Source of the DNA: Butyricimonas virosa | Lineage (GTDB): Bacteria; Bacteroidota; Bacteroidia; Bacteroidales; Marinifilaceae | DNA: 64,000 nt | Direction of reading: 5' to 3' | NCBI RefSeq assembly: GCF_025148635.1 | Contig: NZ_CP102269.1 | Location: forward strand, 2,170,001-2,234,000 | In this document: piece after piece, positions 9,106 through 17,028 of the stretch | How positions within the stretch are numbered: position 1 is the stretch's first letter | Layout: each line of letters opens with the position of its first letter | Position numbers and translations under genes: made by a program | The notes under the pieces: model-generated | What the model was told of the DNA's origin: nothing | What the model saw: the letters and a program-made list of their open reading frames with translations, nothing else | The model's database searches: none

Positions 9106-9222
9106 TCTTCAGGAGGTGAGGATTCCAGATATGATGGAATTCTTAACTAGATAAAGGCACTTATTGGAGGATAAGTGTCATTTATTTTTTTATGTATAAA
9201 TCAATATCTTAATATAATAATT
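9106..9222 (+). promoter_or_regulatory. greA 5' leader with two stem-loops
   Basis: The 307-bp gap before greA holds the promoter above and this leader. The first stem-loop is ATTCCA/TGGAAT (about 9122-9140). The second, 9156-9179, is followed by a T-rich run and looks like an intrinsic terminator placed 32 bases before the start codon. The order promoter, terminator, gene suggests premature termination or attenuation of greA. The AT-rich part before 9075 shows nothing else. Confidence 0.55.
9156..9191 (+). terminator. Terminator-like hairpin inside the greA leader
   Basis: GGCACTTAT pairs with ATAAGTGTC (9 pairs, one G-U) around the 6-nt loop TGGAGG. It is followed by ATTTATTTTTTT. It lies between the greA promoter and the greA start codon. 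Confidence 0.6.
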
Positions 9223-9699
9223 ATGACAAAGAAGGTATCTTATGTAACCAAAGAAGGGCTGAAAAAATTGCAGGATGAACTGGACAATCTGCAGAATGTA
9301 GAGCGCCCTAAGATTTCTAAGGCAATTGGAGAAGCCATTGAGAAAGGAGATATCTCCGAGAATGCAGAGTATGATGCAGCGAAAGATGCCCAGGGGCTAT
9401 TGGAGGCTAAAATCGCTCAGCTACAAGATGTAATTTCGAACTGTCGGATCATTGACGAGTCACAAATCGATACGTCAAAAGTTCAGATATTAAATAAAGT
9501 GACAATCAAAAATATAAAAACAAAAGCTACGATGACTTATACTTTGGTGTCAGAAAGTGAAGCTGACTTCAAGGCAGGTAAGTTGTCGATCACGACTCCA
9601 ATCGCAAAAGCGTTGATCGGTAAAAAGTTAGGCGATAAGGTAGAAGTTCAAGTACCGGCAGGGACGATGGAGTTTGAGATTATGGACATTTCCATTTAA
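9223..9699 (+). CDS. greA: Transcription elongation factor GreA
   Basis: Start chosen at the ATG at 9223 (MTKKVSYVTKEG), giving 158 residues, the standard GreA length. An earlier in-frame start at 9175 would fall inside the terminator hairpin. The N-terminal coiled coil contains EKGDISENAEYDAAKDAQ (about 35-52), the tip with the acidic residues that enter the RNA polymerase secondary channel and trigger cleavage of backtracked RNA. The C-terminal FKBP-like domain ends with IGKKLGDKVEVQVPAG. The HIT-protein gene follows after 63 bases that contain a dispersed repeat. Confidence 0.97.
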   Translation: MTKKVSYVTKEGLKKLQDELDNLQNVERPKISKAIGEAIEKGDISENAEYDAAKDAQGLLEAKIAQLQDVISNCRIIDESQIDTSKVQILNKVTIKNIKTKATMTYTLVSESEADFKAGKLSITTPIAKALIGKKLGDKVEVQVPAGTMEFEIMDISI

Positions 9700-9704
9700 T
9701 TGAA

Positions 9705-9758
9705 AATGAAGGCCAGCGGAGCTGGCAATCTAAAATCTAAAATTTTAAATCTTAAATA
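9705..9758 (-). repeat. Dispersed intergenic hairpin repeat, copy A (inverted)
   Basis: GCCAGC-GGA-GCTGGC (9712-9726) next to the AT-rich tract AATCTAAAATCTAAAATTT. On the minus strand it matches the AT tract plus GC hairpin arrangement of copies B (30152) and C (60090). It lies between greA and the HIT gene. Confidence 0.6.
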
Positions 9759-9762
9759 GATC

Positions 9763-10155
9763 ATGGCTTCAATTTTCACGATGATTATTAACGGGGAGAT
9801 TCCATCTTACAAGGTGGCCGAGGATGAACATTATTATGCATTCTTGGATATAAATCCCATGCAAAAGGGACACACGTTAGTGGTCCCGAAGAGAGAAGAA
9901 GACTATTTATTTGACCTGTCGGATGAAGAATTAGCCGGGATGATGGTATTTGCCAAAAAGGTGGCCAAAGCAATTAAGAAGAGTATTTCCTGCCAACGAG
10001 TGGGAGTGGCTGTAGTAGGATTGGATGTCCCGCACGCTCATATTCACTTGGTTCCTTTGGTTGAAGGTAACGAGTTGAATTTCTCTAACCCGAAGAAACA
10101 ATTCCCGAAAGAGGAAATGGAAGCTTGTGCTAAGCTGATTAATAGCAATTTGTAA
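9763..10155 (+). CDS. HIT-family protein (histidine triad hydrolase)
   Basis: 130 residues, usual size for the HIT family. The start is ASIFTMIINGEIPSYKV, then DINPMQKGHTLVVPKRE, and the triad H-x-H-x-H is HAHIH at 91-95 in PHAHIHLVPL. The middle His is the nucleophile in HIT nucleotide hydrolases and transferases, which act on AMP-linked phosphoramidates or dinucleotides in the cytosol. It is followed by a terminator at 10178. Exact substrate unknown. Confidence 0.95.
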   Translation: MASIFTMIINGEIPSYKVAEDEHYYAFLDINPMQKGHTLVVPKREEDYLFDLSDEELAGMMVFAKKVAKAIKKSISCQRVGVAVVGLDVPHAHIHLVPLVEGNELNFSNPKKQFPKEEMEACAKLINSNL

Positions 10156-10177
10156 AAATATTAGACAATTTATCATG

Positions 10178-10205
10178 AGGGACGCGACCACGTCCCTTTT
10201 TTTAT
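10178..10205 (+). terminator. Rho-independent terminator after the HIT gene
   Basis: AGGGACG/CGTCCCT stem of 7 bp with loop CGACCA, followed by a run of T. It ends only 7 bases before the next ATG at 10212. Confidence 0.8.
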
Positions 10206-10211
10206 CAGAAG

Positions 10212-10703
10212 ATGGAAAGGAAAAAACTATACAACGCTTACGAGCAACACGAGGGATATAATTGTTTCGGTTGTGCATCCGGAAATGAACATGGTTTGCG
10301 CTGTGAATTTTATGAAGAAGGGGAATATATTACTTGTCATTGGATGCCCCGTCCCGAATTTCAAGGTTTTTTTCACGTGTTGCATGGTGGAATACAGGCA
10401 ACATTGATTGATGAAATTGCGTGTTGGAACGTTTTTGCGAAAGTGAAAAGTGCGGGAGTCACGGTTGAACTGATTACAAAATATCGTGCTACGGTCTATT
10501 CAGATCGGGGAGAACTATTTCTGCGTTCCCGCATCGTGGAACAAACTTCCCGTTTAGCGAAAATGCACGTGGAACTATTTAATGCTGACGGGACATTGGG
10601 AAGTGAGGCTGATGTGGTTTATCGAATATTTCCGGAAAACGTGGCTCGTCAACGATTGGGATGGACGGGAATCGAGGCATTTCATCCCGAAGAAAACAAG
10701 TAA
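10212..10703 (+). CDS. PaaI-type hotdog-fold thioesterase
   Basis: 163 residues. HVLHGGIQATLIDEIACW (about 56-73) is the classic hotdog thioesterase block, with HGG and the following D/E residue used for acyl-CoA hydrolysis in the PaaI/4HBT group. It begins with YNCFGCASGNEHGL, the N-terminus common in this family. A cytosolic acyl-CoA thioesterase of unknown specificity. It starts right after the terminator of the previous gene, so its promoter would have to overlap that region or the gene relies on read-through; I do not see a good -33/-7 pair. Confidence 0.88.
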   Translation: MERKKLYNAYEQHEGYNCFGCASGNEHGLRCEFYEEGEYITCHWMPRPEFQGFFHVLHGGIQATLIDEIACWNVFAKVKSAGVTVELITKYRATVYSDRGELFLRSRIVEQTSRLAKMHVELFNADGTLGSEADVVYRIFPENVARQRLGWTGIEAFHPEENK

Positions 10704-10840
10704 TTGAGCCCGTATCCCGTGTGACGGGAGATGACCCGGAATGCCATGTCGGTTTGACAATGTTTAACAAGAGTTTATTTTGAATTAATGTAAAATAATG
10801 TTATTTTGATTTTATCATGTTGTTATCATAAAGTAAGCCA

Positions 10841-10881
10841 CTCCCATTCCGCTCCCATTCCTGTCCCATTCCGCTCCTATT
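10841..10881. repeat. Short C-rich tandem repeat
   Basis: About 3.7 copies of a unit near CTCCCATTCCG (copies at 10841, 10852, 10864, 10874, with small length changes). It stands out against AT-rich flanks. Function unknown. Confidence 0.75.
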
Positions 10882-11043
10882 ATGATGATAAAAAAATTGT
10901 AATTGTATAGAGGATGTTAATATTTGTATAAGTGAATAATAACATGATGATTATTACATTAACTATGAAATTGGTTTGATTACTTGTTTTACATGAATCG
11001 AGCCCCTTCGGATTCTATTTTTTCAATTCGAACAGGAAATGAT

Positions 11044-11051
11044 TATCTTTG
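11044..11051 (+). promoter_or_regulatory. -7 box upstream of the HAD gene
   Basis: TATCTTTG matches TAnnTTTG and is 49 bases before the ATG at 11100. No TTG at the expected -33 spacing. Confidence 0.5.
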
Positions 11052-11099
11052 TCGGGAAAGGTTTGCACGTGATATGGTGACCGTCTAAATGTTGAAATA

Positions 11100-11741
11100 A
11101 TGAATGATATGAGATACAAGAATGTGGTTTGGGATTGGAATGGGACGTTGTTGGACGACGTGAAGATTAGCGTGGATACGATTAACGTGATGTTGGAGCG
11201 GAAACATTTGGGGAAGTTGACGGTAGAGGAATACCGGTCTATTTTCGGATTTCCCGTGAAGCCTTATTATGAATCGATTGGGTTTGATTTTAGTCAGGAT
11301 GATTGGGAGGAGGTATCGAGAGATTTCGTGAATATTTATAATGATTTGGCGGAAAAAGTGGAATTGACACCCGGGATTATTCCCGTGCTGGAAGGGATAA
11401 AGAGGAAGGGCATACGCCAATATGTATTATCCGCATTGAAAGAAGATTTATTGATAGGAATGCTAGAGCGATTTGGTATTCGTGAATATTTTGAGGGTGT
11501 TTGCGGGTCAAATAATATTTATGCGGATGGTAAGGTGGCACGAGGCATGGAGATGTTACAGATGTTCCCGATTGTTCCGGGTGAGACGGTTATGGTCGGA
11601 GATACGCTGCATGATGCGGAAGTGGCAGAAACCTTGGGTTTTGATTTTAGGTTGTATGCCGGAGGGCATAATAGTACGGAACGGTTGGCGGAGAAAGGGA
11701 TCGTGTTGCAACGGATGGAGCAACTTTTATCGGAAGACTAA
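11100..11741 (+). CDS. HAD-superfamily hydrolase, phosphoglycolate phosphatase-like
   Basis: 213 residues. Motif I is WDWNGTLLDD: the nucleophile Asp12 is present, but the second Asp of the DxD motif is Asn14, a variant common in this branch. The cap domain follows (about 20-85), then motif II-like YVLSALKED and motif IV GDTLHDAEVA. These enzymes remove phosphate from small metabolites such as phosphoglycolate. An ATG three codons in (11109) is an alternative start. It converges on the ECF sigma gene with only 7 bases between them. Confidence 0.88.
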   Translation: MNDMRYKNVVWDWNGTLLDDVKISVDTINVMLERKHLGKLTVEEYRSIFGFPVKPYYESIGFDFSQDDWEEVSRDFVNIYNDLAEKVELTPGIIPVLEGIKRKGIRQYVLSALKEDLLIGMLERFGIREYFEGVCGSNNIYADGKVARGMEMLQMFPIVPGETVMVGDTLHDAEVAETLGFDFRLYAGGHNSTERLAEKGIVLQRMEQLLSED

Positions 11742-11748
11742 TAGTCGA

Positions 11749-12309
11749 TTATATCCCGAACAGGATAAATTTTAAATTATTTCTAAGGATGGATAATGCT
11801 CGTTGGAAGTGGGTTTTCACGGTCGTTTCTGCGATATCCATCTCTTCAGCGATTTCACGAACTTTTTTCTTCTCTACAACGTGTAGCAAGAGAACTTCCC
11901 GTTGTTTCTCTGGTAAGGAGTTCAAAATATATTCCAGCCGTTCGTGGATATCTTCATCGATTTCCGGGTCTTCAATACTAGAAAATAGCATGGCCTCGAT
12001 GATTTTATCTTGATGTTTGTATTGAATATTTAGAGAACGGAGATAGTTCAGGCAATTATTTTTGACAATACCTAATAAGTAATAAAATACGGGTTGTGTT
12101 TCATTATAACGTTCGGGGTGGGACCAAAGGGAAAGAAAAGCATCCTGTACGAGGTCTTCAGCGTCATCCCAATCGTAAAGATAACGCATGGCGTATTGCT
12201 GCAACTTATTGAATGACGTTCGGTATAACTCATGAAAAGCCTCTTGATCATGTTTTTTGATCAAGTGCCCCAAGTCATCTCGTGCAGTAAGTTGATCCAT
12301 CGTTGACAT
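11749..12309 (-). CDS. ECF RNA polymerase sigma factor (SusCD locus two)
   Basis: 186 residues. Region 2 is LQQYAMRYLYDWDDAEDLVQDAF (about 35-57) and region 4 is LPEKQREVLLLHVVEKKKVREIAEEMDIAETTVKTHFQRA (about 134-173), a helix-turn-helix for -35 recognition. Start could also be the Met three codons later (12300). It is read away from fecR at 12415, so this sigma/anti-sigma pair is divergent, unlike the co-directional pair at 56995-58864. It is expected to drive the susC operon when released by FecR. A TATCTTTG box lies just upstream. Confidence 0.95.
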   Translation of the reverse strand: MSTMDQLTARDDLGHLIKKHDQEAFHELYRTSFNKLQQYAMRYLYDWDDAEDLVQDAFLSLWSHPERYNETQPVFYYLLGIVKNNCLNYLRSLNIQYKHQDKIIEAMLFSSIEDPEIDEDIHERLEYILNSLPEKQREVLLLHVVEKKKVREIAEEMDIAETTVKTHFQRALSILRNNLKFILFGI

Positions 12310-12320
12310 CTTATTTCAGG

Positions 12321-12328
12321 CAAAGATA
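12321..12328 (-). promoter_or_regulatory. -7 box upstream of the ECF sigma gene
   Basis: On the minus strand this reads TATCTTTG (TAnnTTTG), about 12 bases before the start codon. No clear -33 element. The 105-bp divergent space must also hold the fecR promoter, which I cannot identify. Confidence 0.45.
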
Positions 12329-12414
12329 AATTTTTTTTTGGTATCGTGTCATCCGTTTTTGAATCTCGTGTTAATTAAGGGTAAAATGTAACGTTTGATT
12401 AAGCGTGTTGATTT

Positions 12415-13590
12415 ATGGATAAGAAAATTAATATTAGCTGGGACATTCTGGTGAAAAGAGTACGGTGGGGATTGACACCGGAAGAGGAGAGTGCGTTTCA
12501 GGAATGGCTGGCTCAAGATAAAAGTCATGAAGTATATTTTGAACGGGTGCGAAAGGTTTGGGGAGCAGAAGAGCCTACCTCTTCCTTGAAATCGAATCTG
12601 TCCAAAGTGATGACTCATTTTGATGCTTACGTGGAAAAGGAGAAAGAACTTCGCCGTCGTCGGATAATGCGGAATGTGTATTGGTATGCAGCCTGTCTAC
12701 TGGTTGTTTTGAGTGTGGGGGGAGGAATGTGGTTCTTTGCCCAGCATGATGAACCGGTTAAGGAGGAAACGAATGTTGCCCAAGATATCCTTCCGGGAGG
12801 AAATAAAGCAATTATTCTGTTGGCCGATGGGGAAGAAGTGGATGTGGAATGGTTGGCAGATTCTAGCCGTTATAAAGTGGATGGGATAGAGGTTACGACG
12901 GGAGAGGGGAAGATTCGGTATAAGGGAAAAAATGATACAAAAGTAGAGTATAACACGATCATGATTCCGAGGGGGGGAGAGTACCAGGTGGAGTTGAGTG
13001 ATGGAACAAAGGTTTGGTTAAATGCGGAAACCCAGTTAAGAATACCGACAGCGTTCGTGGGGACAGAGAGAAGGGTATTTTTAAAAGGAGAGGCTTATTT
13101 TGATGTGACGAAAAATGATAAACAACCTTTTATCGTGGAGACGAATTTGGGAGAGGTTAAGGTGTACGGAACACAGTTTAACGTGAAGTTCTATCCTGAA
13201 GAAAAAGAAATAAAGGCCACGTTGGTTGAAGGAAATATTGGTTTCAAGAGCGAAGAGGTGGCCGAGTTGAAAATAAAACCCGGTTATCAGTTAAGGTTGG
13301 TAGAGGGGGCTAAGAAACCCGAGGTGAAACTTGTGAAAATTTACAACGAGATTGCGTGGAAAAATAAAATGTTTTGTTTCGAGAGCGAGAGGTTGGAAAG
13401 CATTATGCTCAAATTGGAAAGATGGTATAACGTGGATATCATTTTTGAGGACTCGGGATTGAAAAAATTTAAGTTTTCAGGAAATCTGAATCGCTATGAT
13501 AATATAGATAAGATACTACATTTTTTCGAGGAAGTGTTCGATGTTAAATTTGCAGTAGAAGAAAATACAATAAAAGTGATGAGAAAATAA
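12415..13590 (+). CDS. FecR-family anti-sigma factor
   Basis: 391 residues: a cytoplasmic N-terminal part that should bind the sigma factor (about 1-85, LTPEEESAFQEWLAQ), one membrane helix (YAACLLVVLSVGGGMWFFA, about 90-110), the periplasmic FecR domain (IPRGGEYQVELSDGTKVWLNAET, about 183-205) and a C-terminal DUF4974/STN-like domain (LESIMLKLERWYNVDIIFE). It senses the plug or STN domain of the SusC encoded next and controls the divergent sigma factor. It is followed by 88 bp with a hairpin, then susC. Confidence 0.95.
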   Translation: MDKKINISWDILVKRVRWGLTPEEESAFQEWLAQDKSHEVYFERVRKVWGAEEPTSSLKSNLSKVMTHFDAYVEKEKELRRRRIMRNVYWYAACLLVVLSVGGGMWFFAQHDEPVKEETNVAQDILPGGNKAIILLADGEEVDVEWLADSSRYKVDGIEVTTGEGKIRYKGKNDTKVEYNTIMIPRGGEYQVELSDGTKVWLNAETQLRIPTAFVGTERRVFLKGEAYFDVTKNDKQPFIVETNLGEVKVYGTQFNVKFYPEEKEIKATLVEGNIGFKSEEVAELKIKPGYQLRLVEGAKKPEVKLVKIYNEIAWKNKMFCFESERLESIMLKLERWYNVDIIFEDSGLKKFKFSGNLNRYDNIDKILHFFEEVFDVKFAVEENTIKVMRK

Positions 13591-13596
13591 AAAAGC

Positions 13597-13640
13597 AGAG
13601 AATGCATTCTTTGGTCGGCAAACTTTAGATGGCATTCTCT
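13597..13640 (+). promoter_or_regulatory. Hairpin between fecR and susC
   Basis: AGAGAATGC and GCATTCTCT form a perfect 9-bp stem around a 26-nt loop. An alternative 12-bp palindrome AGAATGCATTCT overlaps the left arm. No T tract follows, so it is not a simple terminator; it could separate expression of fecR from the much more abundant susC message. Confidence 0.5.
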
Positions 13641-13678
13641 ACACGGTGATTAATATTAACAATTAATTTTACAAATGT

Positions 13679-16600
13679 ATGAAAAAAAGGACACGTGACA
13701 GGCATGTGCGGTCTGTATTTTTGCAAAAAATTTTACTGGTAGTATTTTTAATGTTCTCTTTTTCGTTGTCTTACGCGACAACAGAGGACTCTACTAAGCT
13801 AGTTAATTTTACAGTGAAATCGGAGTCATTGAACAGTGCCTTGATCAAGTTTAAGGATTTGACCGGGGTCCAGATTCTTTTTAACGAAGAGCTTTTGGGT
13901 GATAAAGCTTGTAAGGATTTGAATCTGAAGAATGTTTCCGTAGACGTTGCTCTTGGGAAAATTTTGGAAGGAAGTGGATTTGTGTATTCTAAAGTTGATG
14001 GAGTATACATGGTGAAAAGAGTTTCCGAACAAAAGGATGTGCAAGCGAAACCACGCGTGTTTACCGGAGAGGTGGTTGACGTGAACGGAGAACCTTTACC
14101 TGGGGTAACGGTTGTCGTGAAAGGAACCACTTTTGGAGGGGCGACGGATGTGGATGGAAAATTTGAGTTGTCGTTTACCTTGGAAGGAGAGGTTACCTTG
14201 GTATTTTCGTTCGTGGGTATGGAAAGCCAGGAAATTGTGGTGAAAGACGAAAAGCCTTTGCGTGTGGTTTTGAAGGAGAGTTCAGAGAGTTTAGAGGAAG
14301 TGGTGGTTACCGGTGTGTTCGAACGTAGAGCAGAGAGTTTTACCGGATCGGCAACAACCGTTACCCGGAAGGAATTGTTGAAACGGGGAAATCAAAACTT
14401 GATCCAGAGTTTAAGAAATATGGACCCTGCGTTGAATATTTCCCAGAATTTATCTTTTGGTTCTGACCCGAATAAATTGCCGGATATGGATTTACGGGGA
14501 ACTTCTTCGTTCCCGGATATTAAAGGACAATATACGTCGAATCCGAACTTACCTTTGTTTATTCTGGATGGTTTCGAAACGACTTTGGAGAAAGTGATTG
14601 ACCTAGATATTAACCGGATTGAAAGTGTTACATTGTTGAAAGATGCGGCGGCAAAAGCAATCTATGGTTCTAAAGCGGCAAACGGGGTCATGGTTATCGA
14701 GACGGTTCGCGTACAATCCGGAGAGTTGCGGGTGAATTATATCGGTTCTTTGAATCTGGAAATGCCTGATTTGAGCAGTTATAATTTGTGTAACGCCAGA
14801 GAGAAATTAGATTTGGAATATCAATTGGGTGCTTATGAAGGGATCACTCCCAAGCAGGATTTTGAGAAAAAACAATTGTATTACCATAATTTGGCTGAAG
14901 TTGAGCAAGGGGTAAACACGGATTGGTTGTCGAAACCTTTGCGTAATGGAATCGGACATAAACATTCATTGAATTTGGAGGTAGGTACGAGTGAATTGAG
15001 AGTGGGAGTAGACCTTTCTTACAATAATATCGAGGGTGTTATGAAGGGTTCTAGGCGTAACACGATTGGAGGAGGGTTCACGGTAATCTATCAATATAAA
15101 AAATTATTGTTCCGGAACCAGTTCTCGTTTTCAACCACGAAGTCGGAAGATTCTCCCTATGGTGAATTCTCGGAATATGCCAAGTTAAATTCTTATTGGC
15201 GTCCTTATAATGAGGATGGTACATTACGTAAATATTTGGGAGTAGGTCCTGTACTTTCAGAAAACGTGTACAATCCTTTGTTTAATGCCACGATAAATAC
15301 GACGTATAAGAAGAATTATACGGATTATACGAATAATACTTATTTGGAATGGAATATTAAATCGGGAATGAAACTTGTGGGACGTGTCGGTTTGACGAAT
15401 AGAATTAGCGGGGGTGAAGAGTTCTTGCCGGGAAGCCATTTGAAATTTGTAAGAACGGCTGAGGATGATTTCTTCAAACGAGGAAGTTATAAGCAAACTT
15501 ATGGAAAATCATTTTCTGTAAGTTCGGATATAAACTTGAATTATTCTCACAATTGGGACAAGCATATTTTGTTTGCTAACTTGGGTGCTAATATCCGTAG
15601 TGGTAATTCGGAAGAGTATATTCATTCGGCAGTCGGATTCCCGAACGATAAGATGGATAATATCATCTTTGCAAAACAATATGCTGATAATTCAAAACCG
15701 ACAGGAAGTGAGTCTATCGACCGGGAAGTGGGAACGTTATTGGCCGTAAACTATTCTTATGATGATCGTTATTTGGCAGATTTCTCGTTAAGAGCAAGTG
15801 CCTCTTCTCAATTCGGATCTGACAACCGGTGGGGAACTTTCTGGTCTGCTGGTTTGGGATGGAACGTGCATAACGAGGCATTCTTTAAAGATTCCGGAGT
15901 GGTAAGACAATTACGGTTGAGAGCATCCATGGGATACACGGGTTCTCAGAATTTTAATTCTTACCAGGGGATGTTGCTGTATAACTATTTCACGGATGAT
16001 TCTTATTTGGATTTTATCGGAACTTATTTGGAAGGTCTGGCTAACAGCAAATTGAAATGGCAGCAAAAATTTGACACGAACTATGGTATTGACATGAATT
16101 TGTGGGGACGTTTGAATGTGAAGTTTGATTACTATCGTTCAGTAACTAACAATTTGTTGACAGATATTACGACTCCACCCTCTTTAGGGTTTAACAGTTA
16201 CAAGGATAACTTGGGGAAGTTGTTAAATACCGGGTACGAGTTTAACGTGAATTATTTGGTGCTTACTCGTCCGGAGGACCGGATGTCATTGAACGTGTTT
16301 GTTGCTGGAACCTCTAACAAAAATAAGATTAAGGAGATTTCCAATTCTTTGAGTTCATTGACGAGTTCACAAGATAAAGAGGCAGCCAATTCGAACAAAC
16401 CTTTCGTGCGTTTTGTCGAGGGACAGTCTTTGAATGCAATTTGGGCCGTTCGTTCTAAAGGTATTGACCCATCCAGCGGTAAGGAAGTTTTTGTACGTCC
16501 TGATGGTACGTTGACAGATACATGGTCAGCTTTGGATCAAGTGGTTTGTGGAGATACTGAACCGAAGTTGATGGGTAATGTCGGTTTTACTTTTGAATAT

Positions 16601-17017
16601 AAAGGATTATCCGTGTCTTTCACCGGATTGTATCGTATCGGGGAGTACATGTATAATCAAACCTTGGTGGATAAGGTGGAAAATGCACAATTGAATTATA
16701 ATGTGGATAAACGAGCCTACTACGATGCGTGGATGAAAGAAGGGGATAATGTACAGTTTAAGAGTATCGGAGCTTGGAACAAACCGACTCAGGCTACTTC
16801 TCGTTTTGTCCAGAAGTTAAATGAGTTTGATTTCTCAGCATTGTCAATCGGGTATGATTTTTATCGGTTTGGTTTCGTGGAGAAATGTGGATTGGAGAGA
16901 TTACAATTGCAATTTAATATGAATGATATTGGTAAAATATCTTCTGTCCAGATAGAACGAGGAACTTCGTATCCTTTTGCCCGCTACTGTTCGTTTACGT
17001 TGAATGTTAACTTTTAA
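13679..17017 (+). CDS. SusC/RagA TonB-dependent outer-membrane channel with STN domain (locus two)
   Basis: 1112 residues. Signal peptide ends near LSYATTE; an STN secretin/TonB domain follows (LNSALIKFKDLTGVQILFNEE, about 42-62), then a carboxypeptidase-regulatory-like domain (GEVVDVNGEPLPGVTVVVKG, about 125-144), the plug with LEEVVVTGVFE and the SusC signature region (LFILDGFETTLEKVIDLDINRIESVTLLKDAAAKAIYGSKAANGVMVIET), and a beta-barrel ending in an aromatic residue (TLNVNF). The STN domain means it signals to the FecR/sigma pair encoded upstream. The barrel works with the SusD encoded 11 bases downstream to import a ligand using TonB energy. Peptidase neighbours hint at peptides (inference). 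Confidence 0.96.
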   Translation: MKKRTRDRHVRSVFLQKILLVVFLMFSFSLSYATTEDSTKLVNFTVKSESLNSALIKFKDLTGVQILFNEELLGDKACKDLNLKNVSVDVALGKILEGSGFVYSKVDGVYMVKRVSEQKDVQAKPRVFTGEVVDVNGEPLPGVTVVVKGTTFGGATDVDGKFELSFTLEGEVTLVFSFVGMESQEIVVKDEKPLRVVLKESSESLEEVVVTGVFERRAESFTGSATTVTRKELLKRGNQNLIQSLRNMDPALNISQNLSFGSDPNKLPDMDLRGTSSFPDIKGQYTSNPNLPLFILDGFETTLEKVIDLDINRIESVTLLKDAAAKAIYGSKAANGVMVIETVRVQSGELRVNYIGSLNLEMPDLSSYNLCNAREKLDLEYQLGAYEGITPKQDFEKKQLYYHNLAEVEQGVNTDWLSKPLRNGIGHKHSLNLEVGTSELRVGVDLSYNNIEGVMKGSRRNTIGGGFTVIYQYKKLLFRNQFSFSTTKSEDSPYGEFSEYAKLNSYWRPYNEDGTLRKYLGVGPVLSENVYNPLFNATINTTYKKNYTDYTNNTYLEWNIKSGMKLVGRVGLTNRISGGEEFLPGSHLKFVRTAEDDFFKRGSYKQTYGKSFSVSSDINLNYSHNWDKHILFANLGANIRSGNSEEYIHSAVGFPNDKMDNIIFAKQYADNSKPTGSESIDREVGTLLAVNYSYDDRYLADFSLRASASSQFGSDNRWGTFWSAGLGWNVHNEAFFKDSGVVRQLRLRASMGYTGSQNFNSYQGMLLYNYFTDDSYLDFIGTYLEGLANSKLKWQQKFDTNYGIDMNLWGRLNVKFDYYRSVTNNLLTDITTPPSLGFNSYKDNLGKLLNTGYEFNVNYLVLTRPEDRMSLNVFVAGTSNKNKIKEISNSLSSLTSSQDKEAANSNKPFVRFVEGQSLNAIWAVRSKGIDPSSGKEVFVRPDGTLTDTWSALDQVVCGDTEPKLMGNVGFTFEYKGLSVSFTGLYRIGEYMYNQTLVDKVENAQLNYNVDKRAYYDAWMKEGDNVQFKSIGAWNKPTQATSRFVQKLNEFDFSALSIGYDFYRFGFVEKCGLERLQLQFNMNDIGKISSVQIERGTSYPFARYCSFTLNVNF

Positions 17018-17028
17018 GAAATCTGAAG

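Larger units (their letters stand above)
10704..11099. other. 396-bp intergenic region: hairpin, short tandem repeat, -7 box
   Basis: No gene is supported. It holds a short hairpin TCCCGT-gtg-ACGGGA (10715-10729) without a T tract, an AT-rich middle, a degenerate 10-12-bp tandem repeat at 10841-10881, and a TATCTTTG box at 11044-11051 that probably serves the HAD gene. Confidence 0.6.

Noticed and set aside
9175..9222. Longer GreA start
   Set aside because: It begins inside the leader hairpin; the ATG at 9223 gives the standard 158 residues.
10841..10881. Short tandem repeat as a CRISPR array
   Set aside because: Units are only 10-12 bp with no spacers and no cas genes nearby.
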